Source of the DNA: Nemorincola sp044225795
GTDB lineage: Bacteria > Bacteroidota > Bacteroidia > Chitinophagales > Chitinophagaceae
Assembly: GCA_044225795.1 (NCBI GenBank)
Contig: JBGAIF010000001.1
Span: 1 to 64,000 of the forward strand
Length of the DNA stretch: 64,000 bases
Reading direction: 5' to 3'
The position numbers and the translations under genes were made by a program. The notes beneath the pieces were generated by a model. That model made no database searches. It saw nothing but the letters and a program-made list of their open reading frames with translations, and was not told where the DNA came from. Below are positions 33,474 through 41,713 of this stretch, piece after piece. The first letter of the stretch is position 1, and every line of letters begins with the position of its first letter.

Positions 33474-35417
33474 ATGAAACGCACCACCCTATATCTTTTT
33501 CTTTTCTTCTGTTTGATCCATGTTAGCACATATGGCCAATCAGGCATCATTACTACTATATGCGGCAACGGCATTGGTACCGGCACGCCGTTTGGCTCCT
33601 TTAGCGGAGATGGAGGACCCGCTACTGCGGCAGGACTGGATTACCCGCGAGATATTGCTTTGGACTCCAAAGGCAACATATATTTTGCTGACTACGATAA
33701 TGTGCGTATACGTAAAATAGATCGCTCAGGCATTATCACCACGTATGCCGGTAATGGCGTAAAAGGCTACTCCGGTGATGGTGGACCTGCAACTACTGCA
33801 TCTTTTTATTACCCATCTGGCATAGCCATCGACCGTTATGACAATTTGTATATATCCGATGGGGCAAATGATGTGGTGCGTAAAGTGAGTAACGCTGGCA
33901 TTATCTCCACATTTGCCGGCAAAGGTAAATGCATAAGTACAAGCTGTTTCTCCGGCGATGGAGGGCCGGCTACAGCCGCTGCATTTGACCACATATCCGA
34001 TGTTGCTGTTGACACTTTTGGAAATGTATTTGTTGTTGACGGGAGTAACCATTGCATACGTAAAGTAGACAGGTATGGCATCATATCCACCTATGCCGGC
34101 AACCATATGGGAGGTTCAAGCACGCCAGGCGCTACTGGAGACGGCGGGCCCGCGACCGCCGCAGAGATCAATAGCCCATATCATTTAACTACAGACTTGA
34201 CCGGCAACTTATATGTCACGTCAAATTGTGCCTGCATACGTAAAGTCAACACCCTTGGAACGATCTCTACTATTGCAGGAACAATAGATGTATCGGGATT
34301 TGCGGGAGACGGAGGACCTGCCACCGTTGCATTGCTCTGGGGAGGCGGCGACATTACCACAGATGTTGCAGGTAACATTTATTTCTTTGAAGACGGGTCA
34401 AATCCTCGGATTCGGGAAATAAATACATCCGGCATTATTTCTACTGTTGTCGGTAATGGTACACGAGGGTTTTCAGGAGACGGAGGACCGGCTACGGCGG
34501 CAGAGATCTGGGGAGGAGGCATAGCTGCCGACTGCGGTGGGAATATATATATCGGCGATGGTAATAATCAGCGAGTACGGGTAAGCGCCACTAACAATTC
34601 ACCATACTTTATTTATGGCGCCAGCCACCACATTGCAGTTTGCAATACGGGTATTGCGACAGGCATAGACAGCATACTGCTGGCTGCAGACCCTGATACG
34701 CTTACCACCATAAGCTGGCGCATAGGCGCTGCACCGTTGCACGGCACCCTACTGGCATCATATAGCGCTATTACCAACAGGGACACGCTAACACCCATGG
34801 GTATTACGTACACACCGGCTACAGGCTTTAGCGGCACAGATACCTTTACCGTTTCCGTTGCTTACTGCGGCGCTTTATCTGCCGCCATCACCATTTACGC
34901 AGATGTGTCGCTGCCTCCTGTCGCAGGAAGTATCACAGGCCCTGCTGCTGCGTGTGCCGGTTGGCCTAACAATTATCACAATACAGCCACCGGCGGTACA
35001 TGGAGTAGCACTAATACCGCATCGTTAATTACCTCCGCCGGCGTTTACTACCCCTACACCATCGGCACAGATACGATACTATATACTGTTACTAATTTTT
35101 GCGGCAGCTCCACTGCGAAGCTCCCTGTTGAGATAATATTCTGTCCCGATGGTGTTCCTTCTGTGCCGGGAGGATATAGTAATTTGACGATCAGCCCTAA
35201 CCCGACTCGCGATAGATTTAACGCACGTTTGGCATCTTTATCAACAGAACCCTGTCGTCTGGTATTAACAGATATTACCGGCAGGAAAATAAAAGAGATA
35301 AGCACATTTACTAACCAGGATACAGAAGTATCTGTCGATGCTCCGCCGGGCATTTACATCATTACAGCCTATACCGCAACCGGTGTGTATACCGGCAAAT
35401 TATTGCGGGACCGTTAA
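33474..35417 (+). CDS. NHL-repeat T9SS-secreted protein, copy 2
   Basis: The 647-residue paralogue of the preceding gene has the same layout. A signal peptide (ending STYG-Q) comes first, then about six propeller repeats with SGDGGPATAA cores. The cadherin-like and Ig-like modules follow, almost identical in DNA to copy 1. The T9SS sorting domain starting LTISPNPTRDRFNARL is distinct from that of copy 1. The gap from copy 1 is 30 bases and contains no terminator, so co-transcription is likely. The propeller differs in loops, which could change ligand binding. Confidence 0.9.
   Translation: MKRTTLYLFLFFCLIHVSTYGQSGIITTICGNGIGTGTPFGSFSGDGGPATAAGLDYPRDIALDSKGNIYFADYDNVRIRKIDRSGIITTYAGNGVKGYSGDGGPATTASFYYPSGIAIDRYDNLYISDGANDVVRKVSNAGIISTFAGKGKCISTSCFSGDGGPATAAAFDHISDVAVDTFGNVFVVDGSNHCIRKVDRYGIISTYAGNHMGGSSTPGATGDGGPATAAEINSPYHLTTDLTGNLYVTSNCACIRKVNTLGTISTIAGTIDVSGFAGDGGPATVALLWGGGDITTDVAGNIYFFEDGSNPRIREINTSGIISTVVGNGTRGFSGDGGPATAAEIWGGGIAADCGGNIYIGDGNNQRVRVSATNNSPYFIYGASHHIAVCNTGIATGIDSILLAADPDTLTTISWRIGAAPLHGTLLASYSAITNRDTLTPMGITYTPATGFSGTDTFTVSVAYCGALSAAITIYADVSLPPVAGSITGPAAACAGWPNNYHNTATGGTWSSTNTASLITSAGVYYPYTIGTDTILYTVTNFCGSSTAKLPVEIIFCPDGVPSVPGGYSNLTISPNPTRDRFNARLASLSTEPCRLVLTDITGRKIKEISTFTNQDTEVSVDAPPGIYIITAYTATGVYTGKLLRDR
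34594..35135 (+). repeat. Direct repeat shared by the two NHL genes, copy 2
   Basis: Partner of 32629-33170; see that entry for alignment. The repeat covers the cadherin-like and Ig-like modules and stops just before the sorting domain. Confidence 0.85.
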
Positions 35418-35490
35418 TAAGTATACTAACAGATCAACACTTTTGTTGAAGTAACAATCGCTGTGCTCCGGACGGCGTACTTTTTCCCCT

Positions 35491-38187
35491 ATGCGATATA
35501 TCCTTTTCGCATTATTGTTCCTTATATCGCTGCCCGCCACCGCGCAGCAGTTGGTGATTTCGGGCCATATCAGCGACATATACAACCATATTCCCGACAA
35601 GGCTGAAGTATACCTGTCGGCGCCTGCCGGAGAGGTAAAGGGTACAACAGACCCATCCGGATTTTTCAGGATCAGAGTTGCCTCAGGCGGCCGTTATACA
35701 CTGCATATCATTGCAGACGGATATGAAGGTCATACAGATACCCTGGTAGTAAAAGATACCATCACCGATGCTGGCATCATTATGTTGCATCCCTTAACCC
35801 ATATGCTGAACGAAGTGATTGTGGCCCAGAAAGTACTGTCCATGGTGCAAAAAGACGATACGCTCGAATACAATCCTGCGGCATTTAAAGTGAACCCTGA
35901 CGCAGATGCGGCAGACCTCTTAAAAAAGATGCCTGCAATAAATATTTCCGGAAAAAATATTACTGCACAAGGAGAAGCAGTGGTCAGGATATTAGTAGAC
36001 GGCAAACCATTCTTTAACGAAGACCCTTACGCTACTTTAAAAGTATTGCCGGCAGATGTGATCGCCAGGGTGCAGGTGTACAACGAAAAAAGCGAACAAG
36101 AACAATTTACCGGATTCAATGAAGGGAGCACATCAAAAACAGTAAATATTGTCACCCGCAAAGACAAGCGCAGAGGCATTTTCGGGAAAGTATATGGGGG
36201 CGGAGGAGGAAACTCCTCAAACGACGCACCAAGATATGGCACCGGCGGCAGCCTGAATAATTTTGCCGGTGACCGTCGGCTCACGCTCACCGCGCAGTCG
36301 AACAATATCAATGAGCAGAATTTCAGCGATCAGAATGTTGCCGCACAGGGAGAAACAGGCTTGACGCGAACCAATGCAACCGGCCTGAATTACTCAGACA
36401 AATTGGGGAAAAAAGTGGATATGTCTGCAGGTTATTTTCTAACCAATACCGACAACACTTCTGAAACACAACTAAGTAAACAATTTTTTCGTGCAGCAGA
36501 CTCAGGTCTTGTATATACTGGGAATAGTAAAAGTATACAACATGGATTAGCCCATTCTGTTAATCTGAACCTTACCTATAAAATAGACTCAGTAAACTCG
36601 GTCACCATTCATCCACGCCTATCTGCATCAAGATCAGGGTCGGCTGCCTATACAGACGGATATACTGCGCAAACGAATACACCGGTGAACAGAACAGACC
36701 GGTCCGGCATTTCAGACAATACATCTTATAACTGTTCGGGTTATGCATTGTTCCGCCACCGGTTCCACAAAAAAGGAAAAACACTTTCGGCAAGTGGCAA
36801 CATTACTCGCAGCAATACAGGTACAGATATTCAAAATCTTGCCAATAACATTTACTACAGCAGTGTGTCTCCCGGAGATACAATAGACCAACAGGGCAGA
36901 CAATCACAACAAACCCTGAACCAGGCCTACAATGCCACCTACACCGCTCCTTCAGGAAAGAACGGCTTATTGAAAGCATCTTATGACTTTCTGCAGAACA
37001 CGGCAATATCAGAAAAAAGAACCGCAGACTATGTACCTGCAGAACATGCGTATACTACTACCGACACAGTGCTTTCTTCCTCTTATAAAGCACACAACTT
37101 CGTAAATAAACCCGGCATTAGCTACCAGTACGCGGCCCGCAAGTGGGATATGTCTGCCGGAATGAATGCACAATATACTTCCATGGCTTATGAAAGGTCT
37201 TTCCCTTCTGTTCTTATCATTACCCACACTTATAAGAATTTACTCCCGGTAATTACGCTGAGATGCAAATTCTCTAAGACCAGTAATCTGCAGGCCAACT
37301 ATACTACTTCTGCCCAATTGCCACAGGCAACACAGCTAACCAACACGATCAATAACACTGACCCCTTGCACCTGTACGCCGGCAATCCTCAATTGCGACA
37401 GGCATATATAAACAATATCACCCTACGGTTCGGGAAAAGTTCGGCTGACGCAAAACGAATGTTATCTGTTTCTTCAAACGCACAGTACACTAATAATGTA
37501 ATTGTATCATCTTCCATTATAGCAAGCAAAGATTCTCTTCTGCAAACAATACCAGTTCTTCTGCACAGGGGTAGTATGTTGACTATCCCGGTTAATATGA
37601 ACGGCTCAGCAGCCCTTGGAAACAATATCAATTATGGCATGCCTTTAGATTTCCTGAAATGTCGGTTGAATATAGCGGCGGCGATGAACCTTTCGCGAAC
37701 TCCATTGATATTAAATGGAACAAAGGGCTATCTATATAGCAGTAATAGCAGCGGTTCGCTTACTGTCACAAGTGCCATCAATGAACACATCGATTTTATA
37801 ATATCTGCAAAGTCGGCTCTTGTTAAAACACATAGTACACTGGAACCTCAAAAAATAATAAGCTATATCAATTCAGGTATCAATAGCTCACTAAATCTTA
37901 TGCTCTGGCACGGGTTAGTATTAAATACACTCATCAGCTATTCTTTGAATTCGGGACTATCTTCCGGGTTTAATAATAATTATGTACTATGGAATATAGG
38001 ATTGGGCAAGAAACTTTTTAGAAAACAACAGGCGGAAATAAAATTATCTGCATTTGATATACTGAATCAGAACAACAATATTCAGCACACTGTTGCAGAA
38101 ACGTATATTCAAGATTCCAGGACAAATATGATACAGCGGTATTACCTGCTTACCTTTACCTACAAGTTTTCAGAATTCAGGAAATAA
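35491..38187 (+). CDS. TonB-dependent-receptor-like outer-membrane protein
   Basis: The 898-residue protein has a signal peptide (1-18, ending PATA-Q). A carboxypeptidase-regulatory-like beta sandwich follows at about 22-105 (ISGHISDIYNHIPDKAEVYL). A plug-like domain runs from about 120 to 225 (NEVIVAQK, AADLLKKMPAINISGKNI, GEAVVRILVDGKPFF, TSKTVNIVTRKD). The rest is a long beta-barrel ending in an aromatic strand (LLTFTYKFSEF). This layout matches the outer-membrane beta-barrel group (CarboxypepD_reg plus OMP_b-brl_3), which often lacks a clear TonB box. It probably takes up an unknown ligand or acts as an outer-membrane platform. It follows the two NHL genes by 73 bases on the same strand; no SusD partner is present. 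Confidence 0.88.
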   Translation: MRYILFALLFLISLPATAQQLVISGHISDIYNHIPDKAEVYLSAPAGEVKGTTDPSGFFRIRVASGGRYTLHIIADGYEGHTDTLVVKDTITDAGIIMLHPLTHMLNEVIVAQKVLSMVQKDDTLEYNPAAFKVNPDADAADLLKKMPAINISGKNITAQGEAVVRILVDGKPFFNEDPYATLKVLPADVIARVQVYNEKSEQEQFTGFNEGSTSKTVNIVTRKDKRRGIFGKVYGGGGGNSSNDAPRYGTGGSLNNFAGDRRLTLTAQSNNINEQNFSDQNVAAQGETGLTRTNATGLNYSDKLGKKVDMSAGYFLTNTDNTSETQLSKQFFRAADSGLVYTGNSKSIQHGLAHSVNLNLTYKIDSVNSVTIHPRLSASRSGSAAYTDGYTAQTNTPVNRTDRSGISDNTSYNCSGYALFRHRFHKKGKTLSASGNITRSNTGTDIQNLANNIYYSSVSPGDTIDQQGRQSQQTLNQAYNATYTAPSGKNGLLKASYDFLQNTAISEKRTADYVPAEHAYTTTDTVLSSSYKAHNFVNKPGISYQYAARKWDMSAGMNAQYTSMAYERSFPSVLIITHTYKNLLPVITLRCKFSKTSNLQANYTTSAQLPQATQLTNTINNTDPLHLYAGNPQLRQAYINNITLRFGKSSADAKRMLSVSSNAQYTNNVIVSSSIIASKDSLLQTIPVLLHRGSMLTIPVNMNGSAALGNNINYGMPLDFLKCRLNIAAAMNLSRTPLILNGTKGYLYSSNSSGSLTVTSAINEHIDFIISAKSALVKTHSTLEPQKIISYINSGINSSLNLMLWHGLVLNTLISYSLNSGLSSGFNNNYVLWNIGLGKKLFRKQQAEIKLSAFDILNQNNNIQHTVAETYIQDSRTNMIQRYYLLTFTYKFSEFRK

Positions 38188-38286
38188 CTTTCTTAGATAT
38201 CATTGGTACCTGATACTGTTTGTCTATACCGTTATTTTCCTCTATACTCCGGCATAGTATTTGCTGAACTATTGTAGTGTAATTTG

Positions 38287-38316
38287 TCATCCTTAGGCAA
38301 GGAAGAATCTCGATAG
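38287..38316. repeat. REP-like sequence TCATCCTTAGGCAAGGAAGA
   Basis: The 30-base stretch starting TCATCCTTAGGCAAGGAAGA and ending ATCTCGATAG resembles dispersed elements of the form TCATCCTgAGcGaAGcgAAGgATCTC seen in several bacterial genomes. CCTT(A)GG and its continuation can form a short hairpin. Only one copy is in this window, so the call is tentative. Confidence 0.3.
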
Positions 38317-38542
38317 TCTCTGTTCAGCAATTGCGAGGCTGAGTTTATGGTGAGCTTTTCGCCGAACCAGAGCAATCTCATAACATGATGGCAAAAACAA
38401 GTGTTTTGAAGGGCCCACCGGAAGCATCCGGAAGCAATCCCGCAACTCTTCAACTATAAAGACCTGGCTATCAATAGCACGTCCCAGAAACAGAAAATCT
38501 GCCAGTTCCGGAAGTGCCTACATCAAATGAACACAGCGGGCA

Positions 38543-38560
38543 TCCCGATAGCTATCGGGA
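38543..38560. repeat. Perfect palindrome TCCCGATAGCTATCGGGA
   Basis: An 18-base perfect inverted repeat with no spacer. I recall this palindrome as common between genes in Bacteroidota genomes. It has no adjacent U tract, so it is not a classic terminator. Confidence 0.6.
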
Positions 38561-38673
38561 AGGCAATAGTGGGCAAGAATCAGGCAATTTTTTCAACCAC
38601 TTTCACTGACTATCAACAAAAAAGCAGAAAAAGAAAAGTTGCGGGCAATTTTGGGCAGTTCGGGTCTGCACCT

Positions 38674-38706
38674 TTGCGGTTAAAACATAAAAACTACCTA
38701 CTTTCG
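38674..38706 (+). promoter_or_regulatory. Promoter of the SDR-like gene
   Basis: A TTG at 38674-38676 is followed after 22 bases by TACTTTCG at 38699-38706, close to the TAnnTTTG -7 form. The ATG is 4 bases after the -7 motif at 38711, which would give a nearly leaderless message. The CACCTTTGCGG around the TTG could itself be a -7 box, giving a longer leader. Confidence 0.4.
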
Positions 38707-38710
38707 ACCA

Positions 38711-39373
38711 ATGACTAAAATAAAAGCCATCCTGACAGGCGCCACCGGCATGGTGGGCGAAGGAGTACTCCACGAGTGCCTCCAATCGAACGATGTGGAG
38801 CAAGTGCTCATCATCAACCGAAAGCCATCAGGCATCACCCACCCCAAGCTGAAAGAAATAGTTCATGGCAACTTCTTCGATCTGTCCGCTGTGGCAGAGC
38901 AGCTACGTGGCTACAATGCCTGTTACTTCTGCCTCGGCGTATCATCAGTAGGCATGAAAGAACCCGAATATACCCGCATGACCTACGACCTCACCATGCA
39001 CTTTGCACAGACCGTTGCAGAGCGCAATACTGATATGGTATTCTGTTACGTATCAGGTGCCAATACAGATAGTACCGAAAAAGGCAGGAGCATGTGGGCC
39101 CGCGTAAAAGGCAAGACAGAGAACGACCTGATGAAACTCTTTAAGAAGGCATACATGTTCCGCCCCGGATACATGCACCCTACTCCCGGACTGAAGAACA
39201 CCATCAGCTTCTACAAATACATCACCTGGATGTATCCGTTGCTGAAGAATGTTTTTCCAAACGCCATGAGCACACTGGCAGACCTCGGCCTTGCCATGCT
39301 GCACGTCACCACAAAGGGCTACAGCAAGCAGATACTGGAAGTAAAGGATATTAAGGAAGCAGCAAAGAGTTGA
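38711..39373 (+). CDS. NAD(P)-binding atypical SDR/epimerase-like protein
   Basis: The 220-residue protein begins with a Rossmann fold: KIKAILTGATGMVGEGVLHE with the TGATGMVG dinucleotide loop at about 9-16. It continues with an INRKPSG segment that fits NADP binding and YFCLGVSSVGMKEPEYTRM. There is no YxxxK pair of classical SDRs; MFCYVSGANTDS and WARVKGKTENDLMK take that place, as in atypical SDRs of the NmrA/YwnB kind. It is cytoplasmic and the substrate is unknown. The stop TGA is directly followed by the stop of the convergent lipoprotein gene (TGATCA). Confidence 0.85.
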   Translation: MTKIKAILTGATGMVGEGVLHECLQSNDVEQVLIINRKPSGITHPKLKEIVHGNFFDLSAVAEQLRGYNACYFCLGVSSVGMKEPEYTRMTYDLTMHFAQTVAERNTDMVFCYVSGANTDSTEKGRSMWARVKGKTENDLMKLFKKAYMFRPGYMHPTPGLKNTISFYKYITWMYPLLKNVFPNAMSTLADLGLAMLHVTTKGYSKQILEVKDIKEAAKS

Positions 39374-39892
39374 TCACTTCTTCAGTTTCAGGTCGTTCTT
39401 CCGGGCATATACCTGTAGCATATGCACCATCGATGCCTTTCCCGCCAGCATATTGGTCAGGTTCACAGAGGCTATCCTGAGCTGGTTGTTAATGACGTCG
39501 TTCGGGGTCATATTATTATACAGCTCAAAGGCTGCATACGAATCAGAAAAGAGCTGGGCCTGCGTGGCCAGGAAGGTTTCCTCATTATCCAGTATGCCCT
39601 GCCATTTGGCTTCCGTCTGCAGCCCGGCTACGGAGGCTCGTTTCTCACTCAGGAACTGGCCTATGCGTACACGGTAAGGGCGAAGCCTCGAAAAGTTCTT
39701 GTCCTTGGTCGATAAGATGAGTTGCTGGTGCCAGTCACGCACCATGGTCTCCAGGGAGTCGTTGGCAGCGGTGATATCTGTATATACCTGCAGTTTCTTT
39801 TTAGATGGTATGTATCCCGCGCACGACACGAGGACCATCATAATGAAAAGACATGCAGGAACTATTCTCACTATTGCGCTGATTTTGGTCAA
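39374..39892 (-). CDS. Small lipoprotein, helical, unknown function
   Basis: The 172-residue protein has a lipoprotein signal (CLFIMMVLVSCAGYIPSKKK, lipidated Cys24). The rest is mostly alpha-helical with heptad-like spacing (SLETMVRDWHQQLILSTKD, then LSEKRASVAGLQTEAKWQGI). No family was recognised. It is probably attached to the inner leaflet of the outer membrane. Its stop abuts the stop of the SDR-like gene, and its start is about 50 bases from the divergent secreted-protein gene at 39941. Confidence 0.65.
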   Translation of the reverse strand: MTKISAIVRIVPACLFIMMVLVSCAGYIPSKKKLQVYTDITAANDSLETMVRDWHQQLILSTKDKNFSRLRPYRVRIGQFLSEKRASVAGLQTEAKWQGILDNEETFLATQAQLFSDSYAAFELYNNMTPNDVINNQLRIASVNLTNMLAGKASMVHMLQVYARKNDLKLKK

Positions 39893-39940
39893 ATTTAATA
39901 AAACCCCTTGTCACGAAAAACCTAAAAGTACTATTATTGC

Positions 39941-40840
39941 ATGGTGAAGTTCACATTTTTTCCCGCGTTATTTCTCTCATTTATCACATCAGTTGCCTTT
40001 GCGCAATCCAAAGAGATCATACTCAACGGAGTATTGGCGGTAAGCACCGGTGAGGTCTTTCCATATAAACTGGTGTTGTCTGAGTCCGATGGCATCGTCA
40101 ACGGGTATTCAGTCACTTTCAAAGAACCGGATGATACAAAGACAAAGATCTCGGGCACCCTGGACCGTCATAGCAAAACACTTGTTTTCAAGGAAACAGA
40201 GATCGTTTACTCTCATGGCTTTCAGACCCGTGCATATATGTGCCTTGTCGATGCTTCGCTGCAAAGCTCGCGCAGCGCGGGCGGACTTGTGCTCACCGGC
40301 CCTATGACCAGCAACCAGGTGGACAATACGGCCTGCACGCCGGGCAAGATCGTCTTTAGCAATGAGGCCGAGATCAATAAGCTCTTCAGCTACGGAGATA
40401 GATACGATACGGTGATCTCCATGAAGAAACATCCCAGGATAGCAGAAGAGCCCGCTAAGCCGGCAGCCCCAAAAACCGAAGAGCTGCCACAGGTCACGGA
40501 AAAGGTGACCGCCGGCACAGATAAAAGCTATGACTGGTATAGTGATACCGTAGTTGTTGACGCATGGGATGGCGGCAATACAGATGGCGACCGCATCACC
40601 ATACTCTTTAACGGCAAACCGTATCTTTCGGGATATTCACTAATCAAGGCAAAGAAGCAGGTACGCATCCCCATATCAGGCACAGGTATCAATACCCTAG
40701 CCATAGTGGCAGATAACGAAGGTTCCGACCCACCTAATACGGCTACACTCCTGCTTACAGATGGCACTCGTAAGTACAGCATTGTGGCTTATAATTCGGC
40801 GGGCGCTCAGGCACTCATCCGCATACGGAAGGTGAAGTGA
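39941..40840 (+). CDS. Secreted protein of unknown function, two domains
   Basis: The 299-residue protein has a signal peptide (1-21, ending VAFA-Q). An N-terminal beta-rich domain (about 25-150) contains GVLAVSTGEVFPYKLVLSES and two Cys (in YMCLVD and NTACTPG). A Pro/Ala/Glu linker follows (about 165-190, EEPAKPAAPKTEELPQ). The C-terminal beta domain (about 198-299) has VVVDAWDGGNTDGDRITILF and DGTRKYSIVAYNSAGAQALI; its DxWDGGxxDGDxI pattern suggests calcium binding or an Ig-like fold. Function unknown. The stop codon is part of TGATCA shared with the convergent short gene. Confidence 0.75.
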   Translation: MVKFTFFPALFLSFITSVAFAQSKEIILNGVLAVSTGEVFPYKLVLSESDGIVNGYSVTFKEPDDTKTKISGTLDRHSKTLVFKETEIVYSHGFQTRAYMCLVDASLQSSRSAGGLVLTGPMTSNQVDNTACTPGKIVFSNEAEINKLFSYGDRYDTVISMKKHPRIAEEPAKPAAPKTEELPQVTEKVTAGTDKSYDWYSDTVVVDAWDGGNTDGDRITILFNGKPYLSGYSLIKAKKQVRIPISGTGINTLAIVADNEGSDPPNTATLLLTDGTRKYSIVAYNSAGAQALIRIRKVK

Positions 40841-41077
40841 TCACCGCCTGTTCTCCTGCTCTAATATATCACTTACCGATAATATCAATTGATACGGCAA
40901 CGTCGGCCCATCTTCTGCCACGTCATACCGGCCCAGTTGAGACCAGGCCATAAAGAATCGGGGGAAACCTTGGATATTCACCTCGTAATACATGCCATCT
41001 TTCCTTAATTGAGGAACGATCACCGCCAGCAGGGACTTTTTGTCATAAACTATTTGCCTGGAGAAACTTCTTGCCAC
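40841..41077 (-). CDS. Short conserved-looking protein, GTG start
   Basis: Starting from GTG at 41077 gives 78 residues: MARSFSRQIVYDKKSLLAVI, then PQLRKDGMYYEVNIQGFPRF and FMAWSQLGRYDVAEDGPTLP. The frame extends upstream to 41170, but that part is Cys-rich and unlike a natural N-terminus. The basic and aromatic core YYEVNIQGFPRFFMAWSQLG followed by RYDV looks like a small conserved Bacteroidota protein of unknown function; I am not certain of a family. It has no signal peptide or span. It is convergent with the secreted-protein gene with zero spacing. Confidence 0.6.
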   Translation of the reverse strand: MARSFSRQIVYDKKSLLAVIVPQLRKDGMYYEVNIQGFPRFFMAWSQLGRYDVAEDGPTLPYQLILSVSDILEQENRR

Positions 41078-41261
41078 GCCGCAAATGTACTGCAAAGGGG
41101 TTACGAATAGGCACTGATTACATTTGATTAAAATTCTTTCCTTTTTCCCCCAACGTTTCTGTGGCAGCAAACTGTCTTATATAGTAGTAAGCAAGTAAAA
41201 ACCATTGATGAAATATTAACCAGCAGGCGAATTGTATTATTAAACATTAAACATTTATCAA

Positions 41262-41576
41262 ATGAACATCGGTTTTGCCATCAAGTCTATCAGAAAGAAA
41301 CTCGCTATCACACAATACGAGTTAGCTGAAAAGTGCGATCTGTCCCAAACCTCTCTATCACAGATAGAAACCGGAGTAAAACGCCCCAGCCAAAGGACGA
41401 TCACCAAGGTATGCAGCGTACTGGACATACCTGAATCCATTATCTACATCGTTGCCATGCAGGAATCAGATGTTCCTGCCAGCAAAAAAGGGGTATATGA
41501 CCTGGTGTATCCATCCATTAAGAGCCTCGCGCTGCAAATGGTAAGCTCAGAGCATATGTCGTTAGTTGCGTCTTAG
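41262..41576 (+). CDS. XRE-family transcriptional regulator
   Basis: The 104-residue protein has an N-terminal Cro/C1-type HTH at residues 3-58: IGFAIKSIRKKLAITQYELA, then DLSQTSLSQIETGVKRPSQR and TITKVCSVLDIPESIIYI. A short C-terminal tail (about 65-104) includes VYDLVYPSIKSLALQMV, which may dimerise. It is cytoplasmic and binds DNA; the target is unknown. It is followed by a very strong hairpin, so it forms its own unit. Two TTAAACA copies lie just upstream (about 41240-41250) and might be its own operator. Confidence 0.88.
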   Translation: MNIGFAIKSIRKKLAITQYELAEKCDLSQTSLSQIETGVKRPSQRTITKVCSVLDIPESIIYIVAMQESDVPASKKGVYDLVYPSIKSLALQMVSSEHMSLVAS

Positions 41577-41595
41577 TTGAGTTATCTGAATAAAT

Positions 41596-41636
41596 GAACA
41601 GAAGCCAATGCCCCGTGCATTGGCTTCTGTTCTTAA
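41596..41636 (+). terminator. Perfect 16-bp hairpin terminator
   Basis: GAACAGAAGCCAATGC at 41596-41611 pairs perfectly with GCATTGGCTTCTGTTC at 41617-41632 around a CCCGT loop, then TTAATC. It starts 19 bases after the XRE stop. The long stem without a full U tract also fits a transcript-end stabiliser. Confidence 0.75.
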
Positions 41637-41676
41637 TCACCTATAAAATCCCCCTTTTCGCATGATACAGTTTCGC

Positions 41677-41684
41677 TATATTTG
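41677..41684 (+). promoter_or_regulatory. Candidate -7 element TATATTTG
   Basis: TATATTTG is an exact TAnnTTTG match, 29 bases before the ATG at 41714, giving a leader of about 20 bases. No TTG is seen at -33. Confidence 0.45.
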
Positions 41685-41713
41685 TAATATCATCTGTTAA
41701 CTGTCTGATTCGA

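Larger units (their letters stand above)
38188..38710. other. Gene-poor stretch of about 520 bases with repeats
   Basis: No open frame here looks like a real gene. The stretch holds a short REP-like sequence (38287-38316), a perfect 18-base palindrome (38543-38560) and a promoter-like region at its right end. Base composition changes within it, so it may be a mosaic of decayed DNA and dispersed repeats. Confidence 0.5.

Noticed and set aside
38527..38718. 63-codon frame before the SDR-like gene
   Set aside because: It reads through the palindrome and the promoter of the next gene, and its composition is not protein-like.
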